Counted from the stretch's first letter, positions 29,902-42,925 are shown. The stretch: DNA of 64,000 nt from Eublepharis macularius (GCF_028583425.1 NC_072799.1:91126217-91190216); one strand, 5' to 3'. Program-made: numbers and translations. Notes: generated by a model from the letters alone, not told the origin.

Positions 29902-30687
29902 ATGTCGAAGAAAGAGTGGCAAGCAGCCATAGAGAACTTGGACAAAAATTTTTGTGAAATGCTAAAGGAGCTTAAAGAAACAAAATTGGAGTTGGTGAAA
30001 GAAGTCAAAGATGTCAAAGAGACAGTTAAAAATGAGCTGGCAGAAGTAAAAAAGGGAATGGAGACGATACAAACCGACCTGCAGGCAGCGCAGCAAAAAG
30101 TTAACGATGTGGAGAAGGCGATGGACAACCTTACAGAGACGCAGCGAACGGACATGAGAGTAATGAGGGGAAGAATGGCAGTTGCGGAGAGTAAATATAT
30201 GGAAAAGCAGCTGAGGTTTCGAGGTTTGTTGGAAGTAGAAGGAAAGACAGCACAAGAACAGGTGACTGAAGTGTTAGCTGAATACCTGGAAAAGGAGGAG
30301 GAGGAGGTTGTGGCTTTCCTAGATGTGGTGTACCGAATAAATTCCAGATTTGCGACCCAGAGAAAGGTACCAAGGGATGTGATAGTGCAATTTACGACAA
30401 GGAATGTAAGGGAAATGATAGTGACTAAGCAATTTCAAGATCCATTGATAGTTGATGGCAAGACAATTATCATCATGAAGGAGTTACCCAGATCGGTGCT
30501 CTTGGACCGGAAAAAATACAAAGTGTTAGTCCAGACTTTGAAAGACATGAAAGTAAGATACAGATGGGAATTACCGGAAGGGATATCTTTTGAATTTGGA
30601 GGGGTAAGAAAGCGCATCAGATCTGAATTGGAAATGGAAAGGTTCATGATGGACAATGAAAAAGACTTACCAACAACAAGGCTTTGA
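29902..30687 (+). CDS. L1 ORF1 protein
   Basis: The RNA-binding, nucleic-acid-chaperone protein of the L1 ribonucleoprotein. ATG at 29902 (MSKKEWQAAIENLDKNF) gives 261 residues. The open frame extends upstream to a TTG at 29839, but no ATG lies there. Residues about 15-90 are Lys/Glu-rich with heptad spacing (coiled coil for trimerisation). About 95-175 (YMEKQLRFRGLLEVEGK to VVAFLDVVYRINSR) fits the RRM-like domain. The C-terminal part (KVPRDVIVQF, KYKVLVQTLKDM, LPEGISFEFGG) fits the L1 CTD. No stop or frameshift. Stop TGA at 30685 is two bases before the ORF2 ATG. Confidence 0.9.
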   Translation: MSKKEWQAAIENLDKNFCEMLKELKETKLELVKEVKDVKETVKNELAEVKKGMETIQTDLQAAQQKVNDVEKAMDNLTETQRTDMRVMRGRMAVAESKYMEKQLRFRGLLEVEGKTAQEQVTEVLAEYLEKEEEEVVAFLDVVYRINSRFATQRKVPRDVIVQFTTRNVREMIVTKQFQDPLIVDGKTIIIMKELPRSVLLDRKKYKVLVQTLKDMKVRYRWELPEGISFEFGGVRKRIRSELEMERFMMDNEKDLPTTRL

Positions 30688-30689
30688 AT

Positions 30690-33600
30690 ATGGAGTGCAA
30701 AGTTTTATCGTGGAATGTAAATGGACTTAACTCACCTAATAAGCGAAAAAGTATTTTCCACTGGCTATTAAAACAGAAATGTGATATAGTTTGCTTACAA
30801 GAGACTCATATTAGAAATCAGGATGTAAAATACCTTAAAGTAAGTAAATTGGGCATTGAATTTGTAGCGGCCTCAAAAAAGAAAAAAAGGGGAGTGGTAC
30901 TATATATAAAAGAAGAGCTGCAACCAAAGGTGATAATTAGAGATGGGGAAGCCAGATTTATAGCAGTGGAATGCATTTGGAACTTAAAGAAAGTGTTGGT
31001 GATTGGAATATATGCGCCTAATGGAGCTAAAGAGTGCTTTTTTGAGGATTTAAAGAAGCAACTAGATGAACTTTCATATGATCAGTTAATACTTGCAGGA
31101 GACTTCAATGGAGTTACGAATTTGGAACAAGACAAGAAATCAGCCACTACACAAAAGAAAAGAGGATTATTACCAAAGACTTTTTTTGGATTAATGCAAC
31201 AGGAAGCGTTGGAAGATGTGTGGAGAACGCAGAATCCCACAATCAGACAGTATACCTTTTTCTCTGCAAGACACTCTACCTTATCGCGTATTGATATGAT
31301 CTGGGCCTCAAAGGACTTAGTACTTTGGACTAAGGAAGTAGAAATAATGCCTATGGTAGGCTCAGATCATAACCCAATTATGTGGAAATTTGGAAAAAGA
31401 ACTAAGAGAAAAGGATGGAGAATAAATGAGGATTTGTTGCAAGAGGGAGAAAATATGGAAATGTTGAGAAGGGAGACTAAATTCTTCATACAGTACAACA
31501 TGAATCAAGAAGTACCAACCAACAAGGTATGGGACACGTACAAGGCAGTAATCAGAGGTGTATTAATGGACTTAAATGGAAGACTCCGAAGGAAAAAAGA
31601 GGAGAAGAGACAGGAGATTATGGAAAAAATAAAAGCCAAAGAAATCCAGTTGAAGAAAAGACCAGGGAAAAAGAAAATATATCAGGACATTAAAATCCTT
31701 CAGGAGCAGTTGACGGCCATGAATAATAAAGAATTGGAATGGAATCTGAAAAGACTGAATCAAAAGTCGTTTGAAGGGGTGAACAAACCTGGGAAATTTT
31801 TGGCATGGCAATTGAAGAAAAGAAAGGAGAAAAAGATAATAAATAAAATATGTGATGACAATAAAGTACACCTGGAACAGGTCGCTATTAGCAGAGCCTT
31901 TTATAAATTTTACGCTAAATTGTATGATAAGAAAGAAGTGAATAAAGATGCGATAGCCGCATATCTGCAGAAAATGAAGCTGCCAGTAATGTCCAAGGAG
32001 TGGAGAGTTAAACTAAACAGTGAAGTAACAGAAGAAGAGATAAGGAAGGCAATACAGTCAACAAACTTGGGAAAAGCGCCAGGGCCTGATGGACTCACAG
32101 CTAAGTTTTACAAGGCAATGGCCAATGAACTGGTACCGTTTTTAAAAGAGGTGATCAATGGTGTTATGAGGGACCAAAGGATCCCAGATACCTGGAGTGA
32201 AGCAAATATATCATTGATCCCCAAAGAAGGACAGGACTTGACCAATGTTAAAAACTACAGACCTATCTCTTTACTTAATAATGACTACAAGATTTTTGCA
32301 AAGATCTTGGCGGAGAGAATAAAGGGGTGGCTAGCCGAAGTTATTGGAGAAGAACAAGCAGGCTTTTTACCAAATAGACAAATCAGAGACAACCTAAGGA
32401 CAGTCATAAACGCTATAGAATACTATGACAGGCGATGTGATAAGGAGGTTGGTTTCTTTTTTGTAGACGCTGAAAAAGCATTTGACAATTTGAACTGGGA
32501 CTTTATGTTTGCCACCATGGAACAGCTACAAATGGGGGAAAGGTTCATAAGAGCAGTGAGAGAAATTTATAGAGACCAGAGTGCAGCAATTGTGGTGAAT
32601 GACGAGCTGACTAAAAAACTGATTATTGGAAAGGGTACAAGACAAGGTTGCCCGCTATCCCCATTGTTGTTTATTTTGGTTCTTGAAATTTTGATGATGC
32701 AGATTAGAGAAGATAATACAATCCGTGGTATAAAGATAAAAGACTTTTCCTATAAGGTCAGAGCGTTTGCAGATGATATAATGTTAATTGTGGAAGATCC
32801 AATTGAAAACATGCCTAAGGTAATAGAAAAAATAAAAGAGTTTGGAGACTTGGCAGGTTTCTATGTAAACAAAAAGAAATCAAAGATTTTATGTAAGAAT
32901 ATGATTAAACAAAAGCAACAGTTATTAACGGAAATAACAGACTGTGAGGTAACAAGTAAGGTGAAGTACTTGGGAATTGAATTGACTGCAAAAAATATAG
33001 ATCTATTTAAGAATAACTATGAGAAATTATGGACTCAAATATAGCATGATTTGATCAAATGGAATAGGCTGAACTTGTCATGGTTGGGAAGAATTGCAGT
33101 AATCAAGATGAACGTGTTACCAAGAGTTATGTTTCTGTTACAGACGATACCAATCATTAGGGACTCCAAGCAATTTGATAAATGGCAGAGGAAAATATCA
33201 GAGTTTGTGTGGGCAGGCAGGAAGCCTCGAGTGAAAATGAAAGTGTTACAGGATGCAAAAGAAAGAGGGGGAATGCAACTGCCCAACTTGAGACTTTATT
33301 ATGATGCAATCTGTCTGGTATGGTTGAAGGATTGGATCACATTGAAAAATCGCAAACTGCTGGCCTTAGAGGGATACAAAAAATTATTTGGATGGCATGC
33401 ATACCTATGGTATGATAAAGTAAAAGCAGATTCTATGTTCCTGCATCACTATATTCGGAGAAGCCTCTTCACAATTTGGAAGAAGTACAAAGAATACCTG
33501 CAAGAAGGAATTCCCTCCTGGGTGGTTCCATATGAAGTAATAGATCCAAGAACGGTCGATAATGAACAACAGTGTTTAACGTATAAGGAGATAACTCAAA

Positions 33601-34445
33601 GAGAATCCTTTAAAATAAGAATAAGAACGCAACAAGAGATGTCTCCAAACTACGACTGGTTTCAATATAGACAAGTTAGAGATCTTTATTACTCAGACTG
33701 TGCGAAGGGAGGGATAAGGATGGAAGACTCAGAATTAGAGAAAGTAATTTTACAAGAAGACCAAAAGGAAATTTCTAAGGTCTACAAAGTGTTGTTAAAA
33801 TGGTATACTGAAGATGAGACAGTCAAAGTGCAAATGGTGAAGTGGGCTATAAACTTTAACAAAGAAATAACAATGGAGGCGTGGGAATACTTGTGGAAAC
33901 ATACATTGAAAATCACGACATGTACCAATATTAAAGAGAATATTTACAAAATGATTTACCGTTGGTATCTGACGCCAAAGAAGATTGCGCTAGGGAACTC
34001 GAATATGTCTAATAAATGCTGGAAATGTAAAAAACATGAGGGATCAATGTATCATATGTGGTGGACTTGCGAGGTAGCTAGGCAGTACTGGGGGGAAATA
34101 ATAAGAGTAATGAGTGAGATTTTACAATTTCAAGTTAACAAGAACCCAGAACTCCTGCTACTGAACTTGGGAATGGAAGACATCCCAGCACAACATAGGA
34201 CATTGATATTCTATATGACGGCAGCAGCCAGACTTTTGTATGCGCAGAAGTGGAAAGTACAAGAAGTGCCAACTACTGAGGACTGGATTTACAAATTGCT
34301 GTACATGGCGGAGATGGACAAAATGACAAGAAAACTGAGAGACCTTGATCCAGGGCAGTTTAACACGGACTGGGGAAAGCTGAAACAATATTTGGTGAAA
34401 AAATGGGAGGTGGGAGGAGAACTGTGGCAGTTTGAAAATTATTGA
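30690..34445 (+). pseudogene. L1 ORF2 protein, one in-frame stop
   Basis: The endonuclease-reverse transcriptase of L1. ATG at 30690 (MECKVLSWNVNGLNS), 1,252 codons to TGA at 34443. Apurinic-type endonuclease residues are in place: SWNVNG, LQETHI (near 40), LAGDFNG (near 145), GSDHNP (near 225). RT (from about 505) has LIPKEG, NYRPISLLN, AGFLPNRQ, FVDAEKAFD, GTRQGCPLSPLLF and the catalytic FADD near 690. A Cys/His knuckle (CWKCKKHEG to HMWWTCEVA) lies near 1110. The only break seen is TAG at 33042-33044 (codon 785), just after the RT core and before LNLSWLGRIAVIKMNV. The frame is the same on both sides. A truncated product would contain EN and RT but lack the C-terminal domain. Confidence 0.9.
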
Positions 34446-35162
34446 GGTACACAGGAGGAGAGAAGTGACTATACCGAGGGGGTGGAGAGTTAATGGAAAA
34501 ATTCTAAGCAACTTTATATGATTTTTAAGTATTATATTAAGTAGCAATAGCGTTGATACTATGAGAATTAATGGGATAGAAATTAACTAATCTATATTTT
34601 TTGGAAAGATAACCGTATAACATAGAGTGAATATATACATACATACGTAAATTCAAAGATAGGTCTAATTGTTAGACTTATGGTATATGTATAGATAAAG
34701 AACAACATATAGAACAGAAGCCTAAGCAAATGACAATAAGTGTGTATAATAAGTATGTGTATAGAAGTATTGGAATTGATGTATAAAGGGGGGCAAATTG
34801 TTTGTCCCATATTGAAGAGAATAGAAGGAGTAAGATAAAACACAGGTTATCAAAATGAATATTATTAGTAGTTTTAATGAAGAAGATAGATTAAGAGGAT
34901 TTTATTTATATGACAATTTATATGACAATTTATATGTGAAAGGAAGTGGAAATAGTGCTTAGAAGAATCTGAAAGTATATTATAATAAACAAATAAAATA
35001 AATATGAAGGAGTAGAGCGAAAGTGGATAGGGGGCTGGAAAACTGTTGGAAGTCAATAAAAAGGGGGGGAAAGGGAGGGGGTTAGAATTAGAAAAAATTA
35101 AAGAATGTGATTATAATTGTTATTATATGTTTCTAATCCAATAAAAATTCTTTAAAAAAAAA
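34446..35162 (+). other. L1 3' UTR and poly(A) tail
   Basis: AT-rich 3' UTR with a repeated TTATATGACAATT (34905-34935), the polypurine GGGGGGGAAAGGGAGGGGG near 35063, the poly(A) signal AATAAA (CCAATAAAAATTC) and an A-run. A reverse-orientation 5'-truncated copy of the same 3' UTR is present at 51709-52188. Confidence 0.8.
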
Positions 35163-35471
35163 ATCCAAGGAGTTTCTCCCTGCATATACAGCAAGAGATA
35201 CGAGCAAAATTTGTGGGAGGATATGAGCTTTTGTGAGTCACCACTCACTGGTATCTGAACTGGTCACATCCTCCCGGCTTCACCTGCCTCCATGCCTTAT
35301 TGTGCAGATAGCATCAGTAAAGGGCCATGTAGGCCACCTTGAGAGTCTAAGAGGAGGGGAGGGATAAAGTTGCTGTAGACAGATATGCCATAGAAAGGCA
35401 GCTTAACTTCAGTACTACTTGAGAGAAAATGTGCAGTACTATTTTAAGCAGAGTTACATACTTGTAAGTCC

Positions 35472-35943
35472 ACTGCTGTCAGGTGTTCACCTGTCATACC
35501 CAACAAGATGTTGTGTAATGATTGTTTGTGCTCTGATGCTATGGGCATAACTAAAGGCTGAAGCTACTTCTTGACTGTGATATGAAAGTATGCAAGGGAG
35601 GGGCTGTCTCTACTGTTACCTGAAGGTTCTCCTACACTCCTCTTGCCTGAGCTTGGGAAGAGGTGCTTGCACGGACCCCCACCACCCTGAGACTTTTCCC
35701 TACATCAGCTCTGCTCTTTCCTGCCTAGAGGCTTCCTCTTGAACTTAGCTGACCGTAACCTCAAGGGGGTGAGGATTTGGGAATTCACCCACGCTTAGAA
35801 TCCTACATATGTCCTGTGCTTGTAGAGAAATGCCATTCCTGTCAAAGATGGAGTAAGATCCTGAAACGTAGCTTATAAATAAAGTTCTTTAACTCACGCA
35901 GTGGAGTCTTTTTGAGAGTTATCTGGCAGATCCTTACAACTGC
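35472..35943 (+). mobile_element. Solo LTR with 5-bp TSD
   Basis: The LTR spans 35477 (TGTCAGGTGTTCACC) to 35938 (GGCAGATCCTTACA), with ACTGC on both sides (35472-35476, 35939-35943). A poly(A) signal AATAAA at about 35878 lies ~55 bases before the end. The 3' end (AGTGGAGTCTTTTTGAGAGT to CTTACA) is shared with 41298-41715. No internal sequence remains. Confidence 0.8.
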
Positions 35944-35952
35944 TGTCAGTGG

Positions 35953-36728
<776 letters not shown>

Positions 36729-36925
36729 GACTTCACTTAGGATGGCATCTCTAGTCATTTATATATGGAGTTCAATGGCCTTGTGTTGGAGGGGAGGGAT
36801 TCCCAATTATTTATTGTTCAGGGTCCCTGAACTTGTATCTCTCATCATACTTCAACCCATCACAAGCCTAGAGGTTTCTGGGCATACGTGAACATGGGAA
36901 AAGGAAGTAGTAAATGAAACCTCAG

Positions 36926-36981
<56 letters not shown>

Positions 36982-36990
36982 TTTGTTTGT
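36926..36990 (+). repeat. (ATTT)n microsatellite
   Basis: About 13 ATTT units followed by TTTGTTTG. It adjoins a reversed SINE 3' fragment at 36990-37085 and probably grew from the SINE tail. Confidence 0.9.
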
Positions 36991-37085
36991 TTACTTCATT
37001 TATACCTTGTCTTTCTCTCCAGTGGGGACCCAAAGCAGCATACACTGTTTTTCTGTCCTCCATTTTATATAGTGAAGAAAGCCAT
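36990..37085 (-). repeat. tRNA-SINE 3' fragment
   Basis: CTCCAGTGGGGACCCAAAGC and TCCTCCATTTTATATAG are the reverse of the second squamate SINE subtype. Confidence 0.7.
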
Positions 37086-38430
37086 CAGGTGAGGTGATAT
37101 CAATGGATCTCATGCAACAGCTACTCAGCCTGCAAAGACCTGTGCTGGATGGCATTGAAGTCCAGTGCTAATGATTCCTGTTTTCTCTTTTTCAACTGGT
37201 AGACAGAATAGTGTTGCCTTCGTGGTGCTCCCGGATGCCACAGTGAATATATAGTCTTATTCTCTTGTGCATTCAATGATTAATGGTCTCCCTTTGCATT
37301 TTGCAGGTACGCAGGATCCAGGAGAATCTAGTAAAGTCTGCCCAACAGGCTGCTAGCCGAAAGCCTGTTTCGCTAACCCTTTTCAAGGCTGTCTCTGACT
37401 TCAAAAAACATCAACTCTCTTTCCTTGGGTGTGAATGCCACCTCTGAAGCTGTTGGTGACCAATTACCGTTATCATTAGCATTGGACTTCAGGGACACCA
37501 TTTCATTTGCCTGGACTGACTTTTTGATATTGTACTCATTGTATTTCAGGTTTTTATACTGATGTATTTAATGTTATTTATTGTAGTTATTTATTGTACT
37601 TGCTAGGAAGGGTATTTTCCATTGTGAATGCATATTTATCGCACCAAAGCACTTAAATTTCATTGCACTATTATATGAAAATACGGATATCTTATTAGTC
37701 ATATTGTTGATTGACTTTTTGACTTACACCACAGGAGGGTTTTATACCCTTTCGTAGAGGTTGAGTTTTACCCACGGTAGCCTCTCTTTGCATTTTGTAC
37801 TGGATAGCATTGAGTCTGAAATGCCACCATTTCTGTATTATGTTCCATGGGTGTTTCAAGCTGGTTAGTTACTGTTTTTATAACTGTTCCCTGCAGTGAT
37901 GTTGAAAATCTAGTTGCAGTGTTAAAACCATTTCATTGTGACCTAAATGTTGCTTACTTCATACAAAATTATGTAATTTCTATATTAAAAAGGCAATCTC
38001 ATTTTAAACGGTTCCTGTTCAGTAGGAGGTCAATGTAATCTCTGAACAGCTCAACCGAGGAACATTATACTCCATATTACCACATCCTAATAGCAAACAT
38101 GTTCGCCAAAGAGAATTGCAGCAATTTCTCTGGATACTTGAGGGACAGAAGATGCCTGCTGGGTCACTATGACTGATTTGGCCAAATGAACTTATTCAGA
38201 CTTAAAGAGAGAAGACACAAAATGTACAGCATTAATTCTCTCTTTTTTTTTTTTGCATTGGGTTGTATCTTTTCTCAAAGGAGATCTCATGATATATCCA
38301 AGGATACCAAATCAATTCAGATATTCTAGTGAATCATCCTGACTCTGAATAATCACTAATAATTAAGGAAGAATGAAGAGGGGAAAACTGGTGACTGAGC
38401 ATACTAATATAAATCTAGATGCTCGTGAAA
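37086..38430. other. No gene recognised
   Basis: No coding domain. The phrase GTACTGGATAGCATTGAGTC at 37795 weakly echoes TGCTGGATGGCATTGAAGTC at 37133, perhaps an old local duplication. Nothing else supported. Confidence 0.4.
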
Positions 38431-38435
38431 TAACC

Positions 38436-38645
38436 TTATAAATTAGTGGTTTGTGTGTTGGAAGACCCCAGGTTAGGATTCTAACTCTGCCTTGGAAGTT
38501 CACTGGATGACCTTGGATTAATTACTCTTTCTCTCAGCCTAACCTACCTCACAGGGTTGTTGTTGTAAGCATACAATGGAGGAGGGGAGAGCAATGCTGT
38601 AAGCCATTGCAGAGAAAACTTGGGTATCAATAAATGAATGAATAT
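38436..38645 (+). repeat. tRNA-derived SINE (second subtype)
   Basis: GTGGTTTGTGTGTTGGAAGA, GGTTAGGATTCTAACTCTGC, CTACCTCACAGGGTTGTTGT, GGAGGAGGGGAGAGCAATGC and a TATCAATAAATGAATGAATA tail. Full order, moderately diverged. Confidence 0.8.
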
Positions 38646-38649
38646 ATAC

Positions 38650-40020
38650 ACAACAGGGCTGTCCTTTGCTCTCTATATTAGATATTTTCTTACCCTTATT
38701 TTCAAAAATATGACTCTACATGTTAATAGATAAATCCTTCCCCTCAGGTGTGTACAATGTCTACATGTTATAAAGAAAAACCATTCTAACTTAAACATTG
38801 ACTGGATAGGAAGGAAATAAACCTTAAACGGACTATGAATGATAGCTTCTTTGATAACTTCTGGAACAGTTAGTGGCTGGTTGGCACCTCTTTTGTGATG
38901 CATTGTGTGTGGTGACTGCATGGCTTGGGCTGCCACTGAATTTATTTGTGGCATGGCCCTGGTGTGTTAGAGGCAGGAGAACTGAAGATAAAGCCCCCCT
39001 GGACTGAATGCTCTTCAGTGACTCCTGCACTCCGGTCTCTACTTTCCTTCCGTTTAAACTCCAGCCACCACAATATCCAGAAAAAGGGGGAGACAAGCTT
39101 TTATTTACTGGCTGGTAGTGTGTAACTTTGTGTTCCCTAAAGGGCTTTTATTTGAGCCCCTAGTAATGTGGTACTTGGTACTGAGGCAATCAGAAACCCC
39201 TTTCCCATAGTTATTTTGACTGGACAGACACCACACAAGTGAACCAGAACAACCAACAATTTATTTACAGAAAATAAGGCCGTTTCCACATGTCCTAAAA
39301 AGAGTGCAAAACTACCTGCATCCATTTTGGAAATGGAGACGTCAGAAATCCCACAAAAAAGCTCCCAGCATTCGGTGTGGGATGCTCTTTTTAGGGCCTA
39401 AGTTACAGAAACAAATTACAGGTTTTTTGTGGAATAAATAATAAGACAGATGTACAACTGGTTTGCGATCCCACTCCAGAGAGCTTATGCTTCCCCCGCA
39501 CTGAGTGTTAACTGGTCGAATTGAAGCCTAAATTAACAACACAAATGCTGAGGGGAAAAATTAATGATTTCCCCCCAGACAGGGCTCTTCAGCAAGTAAG
39601 TTTCCTTTGTAACTACTTTACCACAACGAACATGCTTTTTATCAAGTACTAGGCCACTCTTTTAAAACTTCAGAGAAAATGCCAAAAAAGTTAGATTTTG
39701 AACAGGTCCTTTATGAGATGCTTGTTTAATTCCCTACCCCCACCCCAATATTCTGCTCCCAAATCCTAACCAAAAAGCTCAAACAAGAAAACCTAATTCA
39801 GCTTATGTTCTTATCCAGGGCTACCAAAAGCCCTGTCCAAAGACAATGTATTATTTCTCTCCTTTTAAAAGCTGAGGTTGCTGACTCCCCCCCCCCCAGG
39901 GCTCTGATTGGCTGGGTAGGGTAACCAAAGAGATTGGGACAAAAGAAAAAAAATTAAGTATTGTCATATCTCTATACCTTCTTGGTGTTTGTGGGGAGAA
40001 CTAGGCACTTACCTAAGGGC
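38650..40020. other. No gene recognised
   Basis: No coding motif. A short inverted stretch with CCTAAAAAGAGTG (39294-39306) and CTCTTTTTAGGGCC (39390-39403) bounds ~110 bases and may be a small foldback element. C-run at 39889-39898. Confidence 0.4.
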
Positions 40021-40034
40021 AAAATCTTGAGTGT

Positions 40035-40138
40035 GCATGAAGCACACGCATGTACCTGGTGCCAATGTGATGGCATCACTTTTGGGAAGTAACTTCATCG
40101 CATTGGCACCAGGCTTGCTCCTGTGCTTCATGCAGGGA
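40035..40138. repeat. Short foldback repeat
   Basis: CATGAAGCACACGCATGTAC then TGGTGCCAATGTGATG on one side face CATCGCATTGGCACCA and GCTCCTGTGCTTCATG on the other. Arms are ~45 bp. Non-coding. Confidence 0.65.
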
Positions 40139-40805
40139 CAATTCAGCCCATATGGGGTCAAAATTGGACCTTCTGAAGTACTGGAGCATACCTGCCAAAT
40201 CAATCTCAATAAAAAATTTATCATGAAAAAATATGTCAAATTGAAAAAAAATAATATCTAAAATATTTACCTCACATAGCCAGGTCAAAAGTGGACAGAT
40301 TCAAGATGGAGTTCGGAGCACCAACCAGAAATGAAACAGTGACATCCTCACACATCCCAACTATGTACTGTGGAAGGGGGGGGGGGAGAGCATTCTGCAA
40401 CAGTAAAGAGTTACAGTGAGGTAGTGGCCAGCCCCTGAAGAAAGACTGCATCTGCTCAAAGAGATTTCACCCTGCTATTTTGCAGCCAACTATACCCAAA
40501 ACAGATGTCCTAGTATATAAAAGGCTTAGCATGTTCCAGACAACTCATGTCCTACCCTGGTGCACCACCAGAGGGTGTTGCCATGGAGGGAAGATCAGAA
40601 GAGGCAGCCCGTGCCTCCAGAGAGCCTCCAGGAAGCCCACGGTGGGATCAGGCACGAAGAAGGCGGCAATGCCCACCCCACACCTTGACCTAGCTGGGAT
40701 CAAGAGTGGAGTAGGTGGCAATGCCCACCCCCTGCATTCACCCAGCTGGGATAAGGAGTGGAGCAGGTGGCAATGACCGCTCACCAAATTCACCCAGCTG
40801 GGATC

Positions 40806-41205
40806 TGTCATATATGCCTGTCTGCATATCTGCCATGAATGTATTCTGTGTTCTGTACTGGTCCTCTGAGGGCATGAGAAGTTTCTTATTGATGTTAAGG
40901 CAGTAAGTTATCTCGCAAGTATTTACTTTCTCTTTCCCCGCTGCCTCCAGCAAGTGTCCCTGAAGGCTGGCTGCAGCTGGCTTGAAATGTATCCTTCTTG
41001 GGAACTGAGATGATTTCATTCTTTGTTCTGTCTAGCCTAAACATAGCTTCTCCCTTTCACCCCCCCTGCTCCTTCACGCCCAAACTTTAACGGTCACTAT
41101 CCTGATGGCGTTAACCTCCCCTATAACTAACACTACCGACCCCATCTACGTCACTTCTGCCAATTCAGTTGTCTGAGCACCTTAAACCTGATGGATCTCT
41201 AATAA
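40806..41205 (+). mobile_element. Gypsy-type LTR, 3'-truncated, in minisatellite
   Basis: It starts TGTCATATATGCCTGTCTGC, shares CATATCTGCCATGA and CTGTACTGGTCCTCTGAG with the LTR at 5368-5870, and stops right after GATGGATCTCTAATAAA, where the minisatellite resumes. The U5 end is missing. Confidence 0.75.
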
Positions 41206-41292
41206 AAGGAGCAGAGCAGGTGGCAATGCCCGCCTCCAGACTTCACCCAGCTGGGATCAGGAGTGGAGCAGGTGGCAATGCTTGCCCCCCTA

Positions 41293-41720
41293 TTCACTGT
41301 CAAATGCTGGCAGCACCTGCCATACTCATGCCTGAGGGCCGGGGGCTGGATGTTATGTTTTTCTGTTACAGTTAAGCTGTATTGTAAGCTGTTTCTTCAC
41401 TCTCATGGAATGTGAATATGTTTGTTCCTGAAATTATCTCTCCTAGACTATGCTTGCTTCTAGCCTCTGAGAAAGGAGCCCACATAACCTTGAAACATTG
41501 TATGTCCTCCCCTGCCTAGATGTTTTCCAGTGGAATTACCCAGCCTCTAGGGAAGGGGGGGTGGTGCTAGCCCATGAATGATATATGTTCTTGATATTTG
41601 CTTGTACCTCATTCCTGACAAAGAAGCCAGGAAGATCATGACACTAGCAACTTTTCAGTAAAGCTTTACTAACCACAGTGGAGTCTTTTGGAAAGTCATT
41701 TGGCAGATCCTTACATTCAC
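41293..41720 (+). mobile_element. Solo LTR with 5-bp TSD in minisatellite
   Basis: The LTR spans 41298 (TGTCAAATGCTGG) to 41715 (GGCAGATCCTTACA), with TTCAC on both sides (41293-41297, 41716-41720). Its last ~40 bases match the 35477-35938 LTR. Confidence 0.8.
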
Positions 41721-42002
41721 CTAGCCGGGATCAAGAGCAGAGCAGGCGGCAATGCCCACCCCCCTTCACACGGCTGGGATCAGGAGCTGAGCAGGTGGCA
41801 ATGCCCCCCCCCCCCATCTTCACCAAGCTGGGATCAGGCACAGAGTATGATGCAATGTCCAACCCCTCTTCACCCGTCCGGGATCAGGAGCGGAGCAGGT
41901 GGCAATGCCCCCCCCCGACCTTCACCCTGCTGGAATCCAGCACAGAGCAGGAGGCAACACCTTCCCCCCTCCACCGGCCAGGATTAGGAGCTGAGCTTGA
42001 GG

Positions 42003-42925
42003 CATTTATTTATTTACTTTATTCGATTTATATTCCGCCCTCCCTGCATCAGCAGGCTCAGGGTGGATTACAATTAGTACACTAATATAAAATACAAACA
42101 CCTTTAAAACCAATAAAACTCCTTAAATATTTAAAAATACACAACAAACAATGCAGCAGCAGATTTTAAAAAGATATATAGCAGCAGATTCCTCCAGGAA
42201 CCACCACCCAACCACCTCCAGAAATATACGGCAAAGGCTGGGTGGTAGATACCCTTTGTAGGGGCACAGTTACCTCTAGGTGGCCGGCAGGGAGGCCCAA
42301 GGCATCAACCATATGCCTGGCGGAACAGCTCTGTCTTACAGGCCCAGCAGAAGGACAGCAAATCCGGCTGGGCCCTGACCTATTTAGACAGAGCGTTCCA
42401 CCAGGTTGGAGCCAGGACCGAAAAGGCCCTGGCTCTGGTCGATGCTAAACAGGCCTCCCTGGGGCCAGGGGCCAGTAACAGCTGTTTATCACTGGATAAA
42501 AGCATCCTCCGGGGTTCATACAGGGAGAGGCGGTCCTGTAGATACGCTGGTCCCAGTCCACATAGAGCTTTATAGGTTAGTACAAAAACCTTGAATCTGA
42601 TCTGGTACTCCACCGGTAACCAATGCAGCTGACACAGTACCGGTGTTATATGTGCAGTGCAAGGCCCTCCGGTGATGACCCGCGCCACCGCATTTTGGAC
42701 CAGTTGCAACCGCCGGATCAGGTTCAAGGGAAGCCCTGTGTAGAGTGTGTTACAGTAGTCTAGCCTAGAGGTGACCATTGCTGGGACCGCTGTAGTTAAG
42801 TCAAAAATCGAGAGATAGGGGGCGAGTTGCCTGGTCTGTCGAAGATGGAAAAACGATGACCTGGCAACCGCCATGATCTGGGCCTCCATTTTCAAGGAGA
42901 CATTCAGAATCACCCCCAGGCTCAT
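42003..42925 (-). pseudogene. L2-like LINE, RT C-terminal part and 3' tail
   Basis: Minus-strand frame 42925-42380 (181 residues): MSLGVILNVSLKMEAQIMAV, SSFFHLRQTRQLAP, VTSRLDYCNTLYTGLP, LQLVQNAVARVITG, HITPVLCQLHWLPVEYQIRF, TYKALCGLGPAYLQDRLSLY and WWNAL. These are typical of the post-palm region of L2/Rex1-like non-LTR elements. The 3' UTR follows to TTTATATTCCGCCCTCCC and (TTTA)n at 42003. Open over this stretch but 5'-truncated. Beyond 42925 it joins the repeat with TTAGTCTTAAAGGTGCTACT. Confidence 0.8.

Larger units (their letters stand above)
28954..35178 (+). mobile_element. Full-length L1 LINE with 16-bp TSD
   Basis: The element runs from GACTTCCGGCTTGGGATCC (28970) to an A-run ending near 35162. 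It is flanked by ATCCAAGGAGTTTCTC at 28954-28969 and 35163-35178. It has a 5' UTR (28970-29901), ORF1, ORF2, a 3' UTR with a G-rich polypurine stretch (35025-35080) typical of L1, and AATAAA at about 35142 just before the A tail. The length, about 6.2 kb, is normal for vertebrate L1. Only one clear disabling change was seen (ORF2 stop at 33042). The intact TSD and open frames argue for a recent insertion. Confidence 0.95.
40665..42000 (+). repeat. ~40-bp minisatellite, interrupted by two LTRs
   Basis: Unit: CACCCAGCTGGGATCAGGAG, then TGGAGCAGGTGGCAATGCCC plus a C-rich spacer. About three units at 40665-40805, two at 41206-41290, and seven at 41716-42000. The 40806 and 41298 LTRs interrupt units rather than lying beside them, so the array is older than both. 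Confidence 0.85.
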
